Assembly: GCF_918698085.1 (NCBI RefSeq)
Contig: NZ_CAKKLP010000007.1
Location: 62,001 to 126,000 of the forward strand
Reading direction: 5' to 3'
DNA length: 64,000 bases
Source: Chryseobacterium sp. Bi04
GTDB lineage: Bacteria; Bacteroidota; Bacteroidia; Flavobacteriales; Weeksellaceae
In this document: positions 16,137 to 25,243 of the stretch, piece by piece
Numbering within the stretch: position 1 is the stretch's first letter
Layout of the letters: each line of letters opens with the position of its first letter
Position numbers and translations under genes: made by a program
The notes under the pieces: generated by a model
What the model was told of the DNA's origin: nothing
What the model saw: only the letters and a program-made list of their open reading frames with translations
Database searches by the model: none

Positions 16137-18989
16137 TTACTCTCTGTTTTTTACTAAAATCCAGCCAGTGAATTTAATGGCAGTTTGCTTACCGGTTGGT
16201 TCGGTCCAGCCTATTTCATACCAATAATTTCCTGTAGAAATTTTCTTATTTCCGTCCAGGGTTCCATTCCATTTGTATCCGTTGGATTTATCCGCCTGAT
16301 AGACTTTAGTTCCGTATCGGTCGAAAATGTTAATAACGAGATTGTTTTTATTGGCTAATGCAGAATAATCAATAGCATCATTTACCCCGTCATTGTTAGG
16401 TGTAATTACATTAATCAGGTTAGGAATTGTAATATCTACCTGCAGTGGTGTACAATTATAGTCATCCTTTACATATACGCTTGCGTTACCTCTAGGCATA
16501 TTGGTAAATACATTAGAATCCTGCCAGTTAAGGTTATCAATAGAATATTTATAAGGAGGAGTTCCACCTATTACATACACTGTAATTGAATTGTTTGAAA
16601 TATCAATATTAGAAATTACAGGCTGTTCAGAAGCATATACTTTTACCGTTTGTAAGGTAACACAGTCTCCTGTTTTAAGTTTTACCCAATACGTTCCCAC
16701 GCCTACATTCTGTATAGCCTGAGTTGTTGCTCCTGTGCTCCATTCGTAGCTTTTAAATCCAGGTCCTGCATCAAGTGTTGTTTTATTTTCCATACAAATG
16801 ATCTTGTCAACCAACAGATCAGATTTCACTGGTGGTAACACGGTTAAAGTGACCTCTGCCACTCTGTAACATCCATTGGTGTTGGATACTTTCACATAAA
16901 CAACCCCCGTTGGAGCTATATAAGCTGTTGGGTTTAGAATTTCATTGGTTCCTGCATGGGCATCAGCAAGAGACGGGTAGTATTTCTTAGTATAATTACC
17001 CGGATCGTGAACCAGTGCATTGGTAAGATTGAACAGACCTGTTGCAGGGTTTGATTCAATGAAACAAGTTCTTAATGAAGCATTCTTTACTACAGGGCTC
17101 TCAGATATCGTTAAGTTTAATGTTATTTCTTCACAATCTGTAAATTCAGGATCATTGCCACAGAACTGATACACGATGGTATCTGGTCCTATATATCCGA
17201 AAGAAGGGGCATAGCTTATCACTCCCGTAACAGGATCAATGATGGCATTACCATGAGTTGGAGGCGTAAGAATGGTTACTGTTCCCGGAACTACAGTTTG
17301 GGTAGAGTTGGTGAATGTTGGAACAATCTGCTTTACAACATCACATACGGTATCAGTTAAAGTAGTTTTCTTAAGGCAAGTGAATACTTTATATTCCGGG
17401 GTAACTACCGGGGGACATGTCCCAACAGTAATTTTCACAGTATAACGCCCTGATTGTGTAGGAGTATAAGAATTTGTTGTTGCACCAGGAATAGGTGTAT
17501 TGTTTCTAAACCATTGATACGTGTCAAAACTGTCTCCTACTTCCAATACTAATCCCGGGATACAATCTCCGGTTTGTTTTGCAATCACAGGAATTGAAGA
17601 GAATCCTGCAAAGTATCCACCATATCCCACTACACCACTTCCTCCGGAAATACCTGCTGTAACAGCTTTTGTAGAGGTTATGGTAACATTGCCGGTAATA
17701 TCCGGAACTGAATAGGATACCCAATTGGAGGTTCCACTTACAGGAAATGGTCCCTGAGTTGCCGGTAGTGCAGCTCCATTTACGGTAACGGCAGCTCCAT
17801 TTTCAGTCAGAATGTTTAATTTAACAATATGATTGGATAGGGTGGTATAATAAGGAAGGTCTTTGATCTTTCCAATTTCATCAATCTTTCTTGGAAGATA
17901 ACAGTTTAATGGCGGAATATAATTGAATCCAAGAGTAGCATTGCTATCTGCAATACCTGCCATTAATTGATATACATATACATTTTTTGTTGTTCTTATG
18001 TACATGTTGTAATGATTATTTCCCTGGTTGATATAATTGGTGTTGCTTGCTTTATTCACTCTGTAACTTTCTCCCTCAGCAAGAGTAACAACAGGAGTAG
18101 TTCCATTGTTGATATATACCTGGGTTCCACCTTCAGTAGCGATGATTAAAGCGTCTTCCATTCTTTTACTGATGTTGCCATTTCCCTTTACAACTACAAA
18201 TTCATTTCCTAATCTGTCCACGGGTACAGACTGGTCCATAATAATATCGGAACCATCCCAATATCCTGTTGAAGGTATAGCAAACTGGCCATTAAAGTTT
18301 CCATTGGTAACAGAAATAGGTTTGTCTGATTCTATTTTGGCTCCAATGAAGGCTTCTTTGTTCATTGCTTTATCCCCTGTTCCTTCAATAATGTAAGACT
18401 GCCCTTTATTAAGGGTAAAAGTAATAGTGGGGTTGGTAGCACCTGTCCAGCCATTAGTAAATATAATATTAGCACTATAATTGGAAACAGTTACTTTTGT
18501 ATTGTCCTCTGTAGCCAAGATACCTGTGGTGAAATTATATAAACTTCCCAACTCTTCAATAGGAGCTGTAGCGGCATAGAATTTTGTACCGATTCCTGCT
18601 TTACCTTTTGATGTTAAGATCTCACCATGACTGGATACTGAAAATCTATAGGTAACGAAATAAGGTTTTGTTCCTTTTGTATATAAGCCTTTATTACCCG
18701 GGGTAAAAAGTTCACCATTGGTACTGGCAACCATTCTGTTTAAGGGTACGTCATATGTTTGAGGAGAACCTTTACTGATGGTAACAGTAGCCAATAAAGC
18801 ACCATTGCTGTATATTTCTACAGGAAAGGGCGTGACAGAATCTGTAGAAAAGTACAAAGCCTGCTTGGGATTGCTGAGTACTGTTGACCTGGCTGCCATC
18901 GGGGCAAACCAATGTTCTGTATCTCTTTGGGCAAAGAGCATTTGGACTGCCGCAAAGAATAACAGAAAAACGGATAGAATTTTCTTCAT
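16137..18989 (-). CDS. Large T9SS type B cargo protein (array member 2)
   Basis: 950 residues. Same architecture as its neighbours: signal peptide, DTEHWFAPMAAR start of the mature chain, and IgGFc-binding-like region (ATEDNTKVTV, DIIMDQSVPVDRLGNEF). Then an Ig-like strand block with PTQSGRYTVKI, a cadherin-like/Big segment (FCGNDPEFTDCEE) and one adhesion repeat. The type B C-terminal signal follows (TPNNDGVNDAIDYS, FDRYGTKVY, YKWNGTLDG, ending GWILVKNRE). It is closest to member 3; the third and second genes share sequence throughout. Surface or secreted adhesin-like protein; ligand unknown. Own promoter (19011-19018) and terminator. Confidence 0.88.
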   Translation of the reverse strand: MKKILSVFLLFFAAVQMLFAQRDTEHWFAPMAARSTVLSNPKQALYFSTDSVTPFPVEIYSNGALLATVTISKGSPQTYDVPLNRMVASTNGELFTPGNKGLYTKGTKPYFVTYRFSVSSHGEILTSKGKAGIGTKFYAATAPIEELGSLYNFTTGILATEDNTKVTVSNYSANIIFTNGWTGATNPTITFTLNKGQSYIIEGTGDKAMNKEAFIGAKIESDKPISVTNGNFNGQFAIPSTGYWDGSDIIMDQSVPVDRLGNEFVVVKGNGNISKRMEDALIIATEGGTQVYINNGTTPVVTLAEGESYRVNKASNTNYINQGNNHYNMYIRTTKNVYVYQLMAGIADSNATLGFNYIPPLNCYLPRKIDEIGKIKDLPYYTTLSNHIVKLNILTENGAAVTVNGAALPATQGPFPVSGTSNWVSYSVPDITGNVTITSTKAVTAGISGGSGVVGYGGYFAGFSSIPVIAKQTGDCIPGLVLEVGDSFDTYQWFRNNTPIPGATTNSYTPTQSGRYTVKITVGTCPPVVTPEYKVFTCLKKTTLTDTVCDVVKQIVPTFTNSTQTVVPGTVTILTPPTHGNAIIDPVTGVISYAPSFGYIGPDTIVYQFCGNDPEFTDCEEITLNLTISESPVVKNASLRTCFIESNPATGLFNLTNALVHDPGNYTKKYYPSLADAHAGTNEILNPTAYIAPTGVVYVKVSNTNGCYRVAEVTLTVLPPVKSDLLVDKIICMENKTTLDAGPGFKSYEWSTGATTQAIQNVGVGTYWVKLKTGDCVTLQTVKVYASEQPVISNIDISNNSITVYVIGGTPPYKYSIDNLNWQDSNVFTNMPRGNASVYVKDDYNCTPLQVDITIPNLINVITPNNDGVNDAIDYSALANKNNLVINIFDRYGTKVYQADKSNGYKWNGTLDGNKKISTGNYWYEIGWTEPTGKQTAIKFTGWILVKNRE

Positions 18990-19010
18990 AGATGTAAAAT
19001 TAGATTTTTA

Positions 19011-19018
19011 CAAAAATA
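19011..19018 (-). promoter_or_regulatory. -7 promoter box of array member 2
   Basis: TATTTTTG on the minus strand, 21 bases before the ATG at 18989. Confidence 0.6.
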
Positions 19019-19225
19019 ATAGAATAATTGGTTAGTATTGAAAATATTTTTAATATTAGTTGCCAAATTAATAAATATACGTGCATTGCCTACTTGTGAT
19101 TGATAAATTATAGCTAAAATCTGATATTCGCTTTTTTTCATCAAATCCCCACATTTCATTGAATTTTTGACTTTATTGAGTTGGTATTACTTAATGTGGC
19201 TGCGTAAGAAGTGTTTTAAAATAAA

Positions 19226-19249
19226 AAACCACGATGATTATCGTGGTTT
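19226..19249 (-). terminator. Terminator of array member 3
   Basis: A 10-bp perfect stem (AAACCACGAT at 19226-19235 with ATCGTGGTTT at 19240-19249) has a T-tract on the minus strand. The stem sequence is shared with the terminator at 16088-16115. Confidence 0.85.
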
Positions 19250-19269
19250 CTAAAAAGTATGAAAGTATT

Positions 19270-22107
19270 CTATTCTAAATTTTTTACTAAGATCCAGCCT
19301 GTATACTTTATTGGAGTTTTTTCTTTATTAGGCTCGTTCCAATTGATATGGTACCAATAGGTTCCTGTTCCCAGCTTTTTATCGAAATGTCTTCCGTCCC
19401 ATTTGTAGTTATTAAACTTATTTCCGGTAAAGACCATGTTTCCATATCTGTCATACACTACAAAAGAAAGATTTTCTTTATAAGCCAGCTCGCTGTAGTC
19501 TATATAATCATTTACATTATCTCCGTTAGGGGTAATTGCATTTAATAAATTAGGAACAGTGATCTCAACAGAAACCGGAGTACAATCGTAGGCATCTTTT
19601 ACATAGAATGTATGCTGTCCTCTTGATAATCCTCCAAAGGAATTAGAGTCCTGCCAGTTTACAGTTCCGTCAACTGCGAATTTGTAAGGAGCCTTACCTC
19701 CGGTTACAATAACAGATGCACTGTTATTGTTAATCTCAATTTGCTGGATAACCGGATCTTCAGCTTTTCTTATTCTTACAATCTGCGTTATGAAACATCC
19801 GTCTTTACCCAATATTACAGAGTATTCACCCACTCCTACATCTCTGATCCCTGAAGTAGTAGCTCCTGTGTTCCATTGATAAGAGTCATATCCCGGTCCT
19901 GCATCAATATTGGTTTTAGCATCCATACAGATATACTGGTCTACAAGAAGAGGTGATTTTTTGATAGGCAGTGCAATAAGCTCAATTTTTGCACTGGCAG
20001 TACAGCCTTCAGCTGTTGTTATTTTTACATATACAAATCCTCCTGTAGCAGGGAAGTTGTCGGGAGTTGTAATTTCATTGATGCCTGCGTTAAGATCAAT
20101 AAGGGTACGGTAATATTTTTTTACAACTGCATTATAATCAGTTACTTTAGCTTTAGTAAGGTCAAAATAGGCATAAGGGTCTACATCATACCAACATGCT
20201 TTAATGCTGGCATCCTGTACGATGAAAGGAACTACTGTAAGATTTAAGGTAATTTCTTCACAGTCGATAAACTCGGTAGCTGCTCCACAGAATTTATACA
20301 CAATTACATCTGGTCCCAGGTAGTTGGCATTCGGAGTGTAGGTAATTTGTCCTGTTGCAGGATTGATAACAGCTGTTCCGTGAGTAGGAGCACTGATAAT
20401 CATTACTGTACCTGGCGCAGGCGTTTGAGTAGAAGACGTAAATGCCGGTGTAATAACTTTAGTGGAACATGCATTGAGAGCCTGTGTAGTGCGCTTTAAA
20501 CATGTTTGTACTTTATAGATAGGAGTAGTAACGGGAGGACAAGTCCCCATGGTTACTTTCACGGTGTAATTTCCTGATTGGGTAGGAGTGTAGGTGAATG
20601 AAGTTGCACCTGCTACAGCCGTCCCGTTGCGGAACCACTGATAGGTTTCATAGCCATCATCTACTTCCAGTATTAATCCCGGAACACACTCTCCTGTTAC
20701 TTTTGCAATAACGGGAATTGATGAAAACCCTGCAAAATATCCTCCATATCCTGCAGTACTGTATCCGCCGTTAATCCCTGCGGTCACCGCTTTGGTAGAA
20801 GTGATGGTTACATTTCCTGATATATCATTGATAGCATACGTTACCCATTGTGTATTTCCCGTAAGTGGGTAAGGGCCTTCAGCGGCTGTCGGGGCAACGC
20901 CGTTTACGGTTACTGCAGCTCCGGTTTCAGTTAAAATATTTAATTTTACATGGAGATCACTTGGGGTAGTGCTTGCACCAGATGTGCCAAGTGGCATTTG
21001 GTTGATCTTTCCAATTTCGTCAATCTTTCTTGGAAGAAAACAGTTTAATGGTGGTATATAGTTGAATCCATTGGTAGCATCACTATTATCTATTCCAATA
21101 AACTGGTATAAATAAACATTTCTTGAAGTTGAAATAAGCATATTGGAATGAGCTCCTGCACCGGGTTGGGTAACATAGTTGGTCTCATTGATTCTATACC
21201 ATCCTCCCGCATTAATGGTCTGAACAGGAGTGGTAGCCCCATTTAAATATATTTCAGTATTGTCTTCTGTAGCTACGATAAGGCCTCCTTCCATATTAAG
21301 ATTGGGAGCTGTGGATCTTGTTTTTACCATAGCAAAGGTGCTTCCAAGTCTGTCTGTAGGAACAGACTGATCCAGAATAGGGTCTGAGCCACTTGGGGCA
21401 GAAGAAAAATTTCCGTTACAGCTTCCGTTGGTAAGGGTTACAGGTTTGTCTGCAACAACTTTAGCACCAATAAAGCCACTAAGGTTTGCTGTATTAGTTC
21501 CGGTACCGGCAAAAATAAAGGCCTTTCCTTTGTTTAGTGTAAAGGTCTGGGTGTTTCCTGTAGGTGTACCATTATAAAACTGAACTCCGGTTCCATTCCA
21601 GGTTACTGTTACTGTAGTATTGTCTTCCGTAGCCAAAATTCCTGCTGTGAAATTATTAATACTGTTAGATGTATTTGTATTAGGAGGGGTAGCAACATAA
21701 AACTGTTTTCCAATACCTGCTTTTCCTTTGCTGGTGATAATTTCACCATGTGCAGATTGGGCAAGTCTTAAACTGCAGTAGAAAGGTTTGTCTCCTTTCA
21801 GATACAATCCCTTTCCAATAGATTTGAAAGCATCGGTAGTTGCTGAAGTGGATACCAGACTAGGATCAATAAATTCAGACTGAGGGTTTCCTTTACTGAT
21901 TGTAACAGTAGCAATCGGAGTAGGATTATTATTGTTATATATTTTTACATCAAAAGGAATTACAGAATCTGTGGATAAATAGATCCTGTTGGAATAGTTG
22001 CCGGCATTACTGAAGTAGGGCGCTATCCAGTGTTCTGTATCTCTTTGAGCAAATACTGTGTTAATTGTAAAAAAAACCAATACTAAGCCAAGTAAAAATC
22101 TTTTCAT
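19270..22107 (-). CDS. Large T9SS type B cargo protein (array member 3)
   Basis: 945 residues, the same domain order as member 2. Signal peptide ending VFAQ, mature start RDTEHWIAPYFSN, IgGFc-binding-like region (ATEDNTTVTVTW, DPILDQSVPTDRLG), Ig-like block (PTQSGNYTVKVTMG), Big-like block (FCGAATEFIDCEE). One adhesion repeat starts at ACWYDVDPYAYFDL. The type B C-terminal signal has TPNGDNVNDYIDYS, YDRYGNMVF, YKWDGRHFD and GWILVKNLE. The signal predicts T9SS export; the adhesin role is inference from domains. A broken relic of a further copy lies just upstream (22186-22257). Promoter at 22130-22137. Confidence 0.88.
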   Translation of the reverse strand: MKRFLLGLVLVFFTINTVFAQRDTEHWIAPYFSNAGNYSNRIYLSTDSVIPFDVKIYNNNNPTPIATVTISKGNPQSEFIDPSLVSTSATTDAFKSIGKGLYLKGDKPFYCSLRLAQSAHGEIITSKGKAGIGKQFYVATPPNTNTSNSINNFTAGILATEDNTTVTVTWNGTGVQFYNGTPTGNTQTFTLNKGKAFIFAGTGTNTANLSGFIGAKVVADKPVTLTNGSCNGNFSSAPSGSDPILDQSVPTDRLGSTFAMVKTRSTAPNLNMEGGLIVATEDNTEIYLNGATTPVQTINAGGWYRINETNYVTQPGAGAHSNMLISTSRNVYLYQFIGIDNSDATNGFNYIPPLNCFLPRKIDEIGKINQMPLGTSGASTTPSDLHVKLNILTETGAAVTVNGVAPTAAEGPYPLTGNTQWVTYAINDISGNVTITSTKAVTAGINGGYSTAGYGGYFAGFSSIPVIAKVTGECVPGLILEVDDGYETYQWFRNGTAVAGATSFTYTPTQSGNYTVKVTMGTCPPVTTPIYKVQTCLKRTTQALNACSTKVITPAFTSSTQTPAPGTVMIISAPTHGTAVINPATGQITYTPNANYLGPDVIVYKFCGAATEFIDCEEITLNLTVVPFIVQDASIKACWYDVDPYAYFDLTKAKVTDYNAVVKKYYRTLIDLNAGINEITTPDNFPATGGFVYVKITTAEGCTASAKIELIALPIKKSPLLVDQYICMDAKTNIDAGPGYDSYQWNTGATTSGIRDVGVGEYSVILGKDGCFITQIVRIRKAEDPVIQQIEINNNSASVIVTGGKAPYKFAVDGTVNWQDSNSFGGLSRGQHTFYVKDAYDCTPVSVEITVPNLLNAITPNGDNVNDYIDYSELAYKENLSFVVYDRYGNMVFTGNKFNNYKWDGRHFDKKLGTGTYWYHINWNEPNKEKTPIKYTGWILVKNLE

Positions 22108-22129
22108 GTGTTGGGAATTAGGATTTCTA

Positions 22130-22137
22130 CAAAATTA
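22130..22137 (-). promoter_or_regulatory. -7 promoter box of array member 3
   Basis: TAATTTTG on the minus strand, 22 bases before the ATG at 22107. Confidence 0.6.
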
Positions 22138-22185
22138 AAATAAAATTTTAAATATTGTTAAAAAAATACCAATAAATACGATGAA

Positions 22186-22257
22186 TTATTCTCGATTTTT
22201 AATTAAAAGCCAATCCAAATGTGAAACTGGTAATTGTATACCCGGTTCTGCCCATTT
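22186..22257 (-). pseudogene. Relic: last 23 codons of a fourth T9SS type B protein
   Basis: Read on the minus strand this stretch gives 23 residues and a stop. It contains WAEPG and ends WLLIKNRE, matching the last residues of the neighbouring cargo proteins (WTEP ... GWILVKNRE and WNEP ... GWILVKNLE). Before it, the frame no longer resembles the family and there is no start codon or signal peptide. Its position, just upstream of array member 3, is where the 3' end of a fourth copy would lie. I infer a deletion that removed nearly all of that copy. Confidence 0.65.
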
Positions 22258-22398
22258 AAAAAAAATTATGATAAAGGACCGCAAATCTATTAAGTAATAA
22301 TTGATTTTTAGCATGGAGAATTCTATGAATACTTACTTGTTGAATATTTAAAATTCATGTTATATTGTGTTCGTATTAGCTGGAATACTGCATAAAAA

Positions 22399-22421
22399 AT
22401 CCCGATGAATTTCATCGGGAT
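22399..22421 (-). terminator. Terminator of tsf
   Basis: ATCCCGATG pairs with CATCGGGAT around a 5-nt loop and is followed by six T on the minus strand, 23 bases after the tsf stop. Confidence 0.85.
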
Positions 22422-22444
22422 CAAATATTTTTTTGAAAGCTTGA

Positions 22445-23272
22445 TTACACTAAGCTTACTCTTACAAATCCTGTTACTTTTAGGTCTCCGTTTACAGATT
22501 TTACATAGTCAGCAACTGAGATACTTCCGTCTTTAATAAAGTCCTGGTGTACCAAAGTGTTGTCTTTGTAGAATCTCTGCATTTTACCTTTAAGGATATT
22601 ATCGATAATGTTTGCAGGCTTACCTTCTTCAGTAAGTTTGTGTCTTTCGATCTCTAATTCTTTATCGATAGTTTCCTGAGAAACTCTAGTTTCGTCTAAA
22701 GCAATTGGGTTCATGGCAGCAACCTGCATAGAAACAGCTTTAGCAGCTTCGTCAGCTCCGTCTACTTTAGCAGAAAGAGAAGTGATAGCAGCAATTTTGT
22801 TTCCAGCGTGGATATAAGCTCCTAAGAAATCTCCCTGAATTCTTTCGAAAGATCCAATCTCGATTTTTTCACCGATAACTCCTGTTTGCTCAATTAATTT
22901 TTCAGCAACAGTCATTCCGTGGAAATCAGTAGCTAAAAGCTCTTCTTTAGTAGCCGCGAAAATAGCCATTTCAGCTAATTCATAAGCTAATTCAATGAAA
23001 GCTTCATTTTTAGCAACGAAGTCAGTCTCACAATTTAAAGAAATAACAACCCCTAAAGTATTGTCTTCATTTACTCTTGCAATTACCGCTCCTTCAGCAG
23101 ACTCTCTGTCAGCTCTGTTAGCAGCAACTTTTTGTCCTTTTTTTCTAAGGATATCTACCGCTTTTTCGAAGTCTCCTTCAGCTTCAACTAGAGCTTTCTT
23201 GCAGTCCATCATACCTGCACCTGTTTGGTTTCTTAATTTCGCTACGTCAGCAGCAACTGGTGTATAAGACAT
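22445..23272 (-). CDS. tsf: Translation elongation factor Ts
   Basis: 275 residues. The N-terminal UBA-like domain has LRNQTGAGMMDCKKAL, the family signature. The core contains LNCETDFVAKNEAF, the segment with the Asp-Phe pair that displaces Mg2+ from EF-Tu, and IHAGNKIAAI. EF-Ts recharges EF-Tu with GTP. Unusually, it is not next to rpsB: it is on the opposite strand 14 kb away, with its own promoter (23333-23340) and terminator. No pyrH or frr neighbour. Confidence 0.97.
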   Translation of the reverse strand: MSYTPVAADVAKLRNQTGAGMMDCKKALVEAEGDFEKAVDILRKKGQKVAANRADRESAEGAVIARVNEDNTLGVVISLNCETDFVAKNEAFIELAYELAEMAIFAATKEELLATDFHGMTVAEKLIEQTGVIGEKIEIGSFERIQGDFLGAYIHAGNKIAAITSLSAKVDGADEAAKAVSMQVAAMNPIALDETRVSQETIDKELEIERHKLTEEGKPANIIDNILKGKMQRFYKDNTLVHQDFIKDGSISVADYVKSVNGDLKVTGFVRVSLV

Positions 23273-23332
23273 AATATCTATTATTTTTTATTTAAGATTA
23301 GTATTAATTTTTAGCTTAATTTTAAAGCAGTG

Positions 23333-23340
23333 CAAAGATA
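23333..23340 (-). promoter_or_regulatory. -7 promoter box of tsf
   Basis: TATCTTTG on the minus strand. Transcription near 23326 would give a leader of about 54 bases. Confidence 0.65.
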
Positions 23341-23415
23341 ATGATTTTAATGATAAACTAAAAAATGACTTTTCACGTTATTAATATATTTAATACTATT
23401 TTAAAGTTTTGATTA

Positions 23416-24180
23416 ATGAAAAAATTCTTCTTCCTTCTATTTATATGCATTTTTTCTCTTGGTTTTTCCCAAAAAAAGAAAAAATCGAAATCTAAAGCTG
23501 TTATAGAAAAAGAAACAGTAATCATCTATACAGAGCAGGAAGCAGAGATTTCTAAAGAAGCAAGAATAATAGCAGGTTTCCTGAAACAAAATCCCGGCCA
23601 CGCAAAAACAGACTATTTTAAAAGAAAGCTGATGGAAATTATCATGGCTGATAATTCTCCTGAAGCAAAACCTACAATCAAACCGATCGGCAAAGAAAAG
23701 ATTGAAAAAATAGTAAAAAACAATGAGCTGAATAGTGGCAAAGTGTTGGCTGCCAATAAATCTTCTGCTGCTAATAATAAGGTCTCCACAGCTAATAATA
23801 CAGCTGCCGCTATTGATGCATTAAAAGAAGAAAGAAGTGTAAGCTATGCTTCGGTAGGTTCAGCAAAAAGTGCAGGCTCTTCCAAGTCGGGGGCGAGTGA
23901 AGAAAATAAAAGAAGGGCGGCCATGCTTACCCATCTCTTTAGCAATGATATCAATAAAAATGAAGCCTACGTCAATATTAAAAACAGGTCCAGTTGTAAT
24001 CTGATCGTAAAAATAAATGGTAAAAAATATTATAATCTGAGTGTTCCTGCTAAAGGGGAAAACTTTATTCTTATAGATAAAGGAGAATATATATTGACCA
24101 CCATGGTATGTGATGCAAAATATTCTTCATTAAAGAAAATTAACCAGGACATTGAAATTGCTCTCAATGTTGCGGATTAG
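23416..24180 (+). CDS. Secreted two-cysteine-domain protein (family member 4)
   Basis: 254 residues. Signal peptide MKKFFFLLFICIFSLGFSQ, then a Lys-rich stretch. It has a diverged N-terminal unit (IAGFLKQNPGHAKTDYFKRK, without the DDP core), a long Asn/Ala/Ser-rich linker, and the shared C-terminal domain. In that domain are NRSSCNLIVKINGKKYYN, VPAKGENFILIDKGEY and TMVCDAKYSSLKK, both conserved Cys included. The other three paralogues lie at 8.6-11.4 kb on the opposite strand. Exported; function unknown. It ends at a bidirectional terminator shared with accA. Confidence 0.7.
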   Translation: MKKFFFLLFICIFSLGFSQKKKKSKSKAVIEKETVIIYTEQEAEISKEARIIAGFLKQNPGHAKTDYFKRKLMEIIMADNSPEAKPTIKPIGKEKIEKIVKNNELNSGKVLAANKSSAANNKVSTANNTAAAIDALKEERSVSYASVGSAKSAGSSKSGASEENKRRAAMLTHLFSNDINKNEAYVNIKNRSSCNLIVKINGKKYYNLSVPAKGENFILIDKGEYILTTMVCDAKYSSLKKINQDIEIALNVAD

Positions 24181-24198
24181 AAGAAGACTAGAGCTTAA

Positions 24199-24231
24199 AA
24201 AAGGGTTAAGAAAATATTTCTTAACCCTTTT
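24199..24231. terminator. Bidirectional terminator between member 4 and accA
   Basis: A 15-bp perfect stem (24199-24213 with 24217-24231) has a 3-nt loop. T-runs follow on both strands; the plus-strand run overlaps the accA stop codon at 24238-24240. Confidence 0.85.
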
Positions 24232-24237
24232 GTTTTT

Positions 24238-25194
24238 TTATCCTTTAAACTGACCCATTGCAATGAATTTATCTTGTCTCTGGGTTTCAAGCTCTTGCCC
24301 TGTAAATTTGGAAAAAGCTTTTATATTCTGTAAAATAGAACTCTTTAGATTTAAATAAGTGGTTTCCGGATCATACTGAGCCCCTCCAAGAGGTTCCTCA
24401 ATGATTCCATCAATGAACTTTTCTCTTAAAGCATCCTGTGGAGTAAGGTTTAATGCATTGGCTGCATCTTCTTTGTGATCCCAGTTTCTCCATAGGATGG
24501 ATGAGCAGCTTTCCGGTGCAATTACGGTATACCAAGTGTTTTCTAACATATATACCTTATTTCCTACACCTATTCCCAATGCTCCACCACTAGCTCCTTC
24601 TCCAATAATGTAAGTGAAAATAGGAGTTTTAAGCTGAACCATTTCAAAAATATTTCTTGCAATAGCTTCACCTTGTCCTCTTTCTTCAGCTTCTAATCCT
24701 GGATATGCTCCCGGGGTATCTACTAAAGTTACAACAGGAATATTGAACTTTTCAGCTAGCTTCATTAATCTTAAAGCTTTTCTGTATCCTTCAGGATTTG
24801 GCATTCCAAATCTTCTGTACTGTCTTTCTTTAGTTGTTCTTCCTTTTTGAGTTCCTATAATCATCACTCTTTGACCATCCAGGGTAATCAATCCTCCAAT
24901 CATTGCCGGATCATCAGCGAAGTTTCTGTCTCCGTGAAGTTCCAGAAAACTGCCTTTGTCTGCCATTCCGTTGATATAGTCTATAGTATATGGACGATCC
25001 GGATGACGGGACAGTTGTACTCTTTGCCAAGGTGTAAGATTTTCGTAGATTTCTTTTTTCTTTTCTAAAATCTTATCCTCAATCTGGCTGCATGCTAATT
25101 TTACATCAACACCACTTTCTTCTCCTACTAAAGAACAGGTCTGGTATTGATCCATTAATTCTTTGATAGGAAGTTCGAAACTTAAATATTCCAT
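24238..25194 (-). CDS. accA: Acetyl-CoA carboxylase carboxyltransferase subunit alpha
   Basis: 318 residues, normal length. With AccD it moves the carboxyl group from carboxybiotin to acetyl-CoA, making malonyl-CoA for fatty acids. Signatures: [55 protein letters not shown] and the oxyanion-forming [16 protein letters not shown]. It is apart from accB/accC (34-36 kb); accD is not in the window. Single gene with its own promoter. Confidence 0.97.
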   Translation of the reverse strand: MEYLSFELPIKELMDQYQTCSLVGEESGVDVKLACSQIEDKILEKKKEIYENLTPWQRVQLSRHPDRPYTIDYINGMADKGSFLELHGDRNFADDPAMIGGLITLDGQRVMIIGTQKGRTTKERQYRRFGMPNPEGYRKALRLMKLAEKFNIPVVTLVDTPGAYPGLEAEERGQGEAIARNIFEMVQLKTPIFTYIIGEGASGGALGIGVGNKVYMLENTWYTVIAPESCSSILWRNWDHKEDAANALNLTPQDALREKFIDGIIEEPLGGAQYDPETTYLNLKSSILQNIKAFSKFTGQELETQRQDKFIAMGQFKG

Positions 25195-25217
25195 TTCTTG
25201 AAGTAAATTAAATCTTT

Positions 25218-25225
25218 CAAATGTA
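25218..25225 (-). promoter_or_regulatory. -7 promoter box of accA
   Basis: TACATTTG on the minus strand, expected start near 25211, about 17 bases before the ATG at 25194. Confidence 0.6.
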
Positions 25226-25243
25226 TGAAAAATTATGGTTATT

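Larger units (their letters stand above)
22108..22444. other. 337-bp intergenic region between T9SS array and tsf
   Basis: It holds the promoter of array member 3, the relic of a fourth T9SS type B gene (22186-22257) and the tsf terminator (22399-22421). The remaining ~140 bp (22258-22398) is AT-rich and shows nothing else. Confidence 0.6.
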
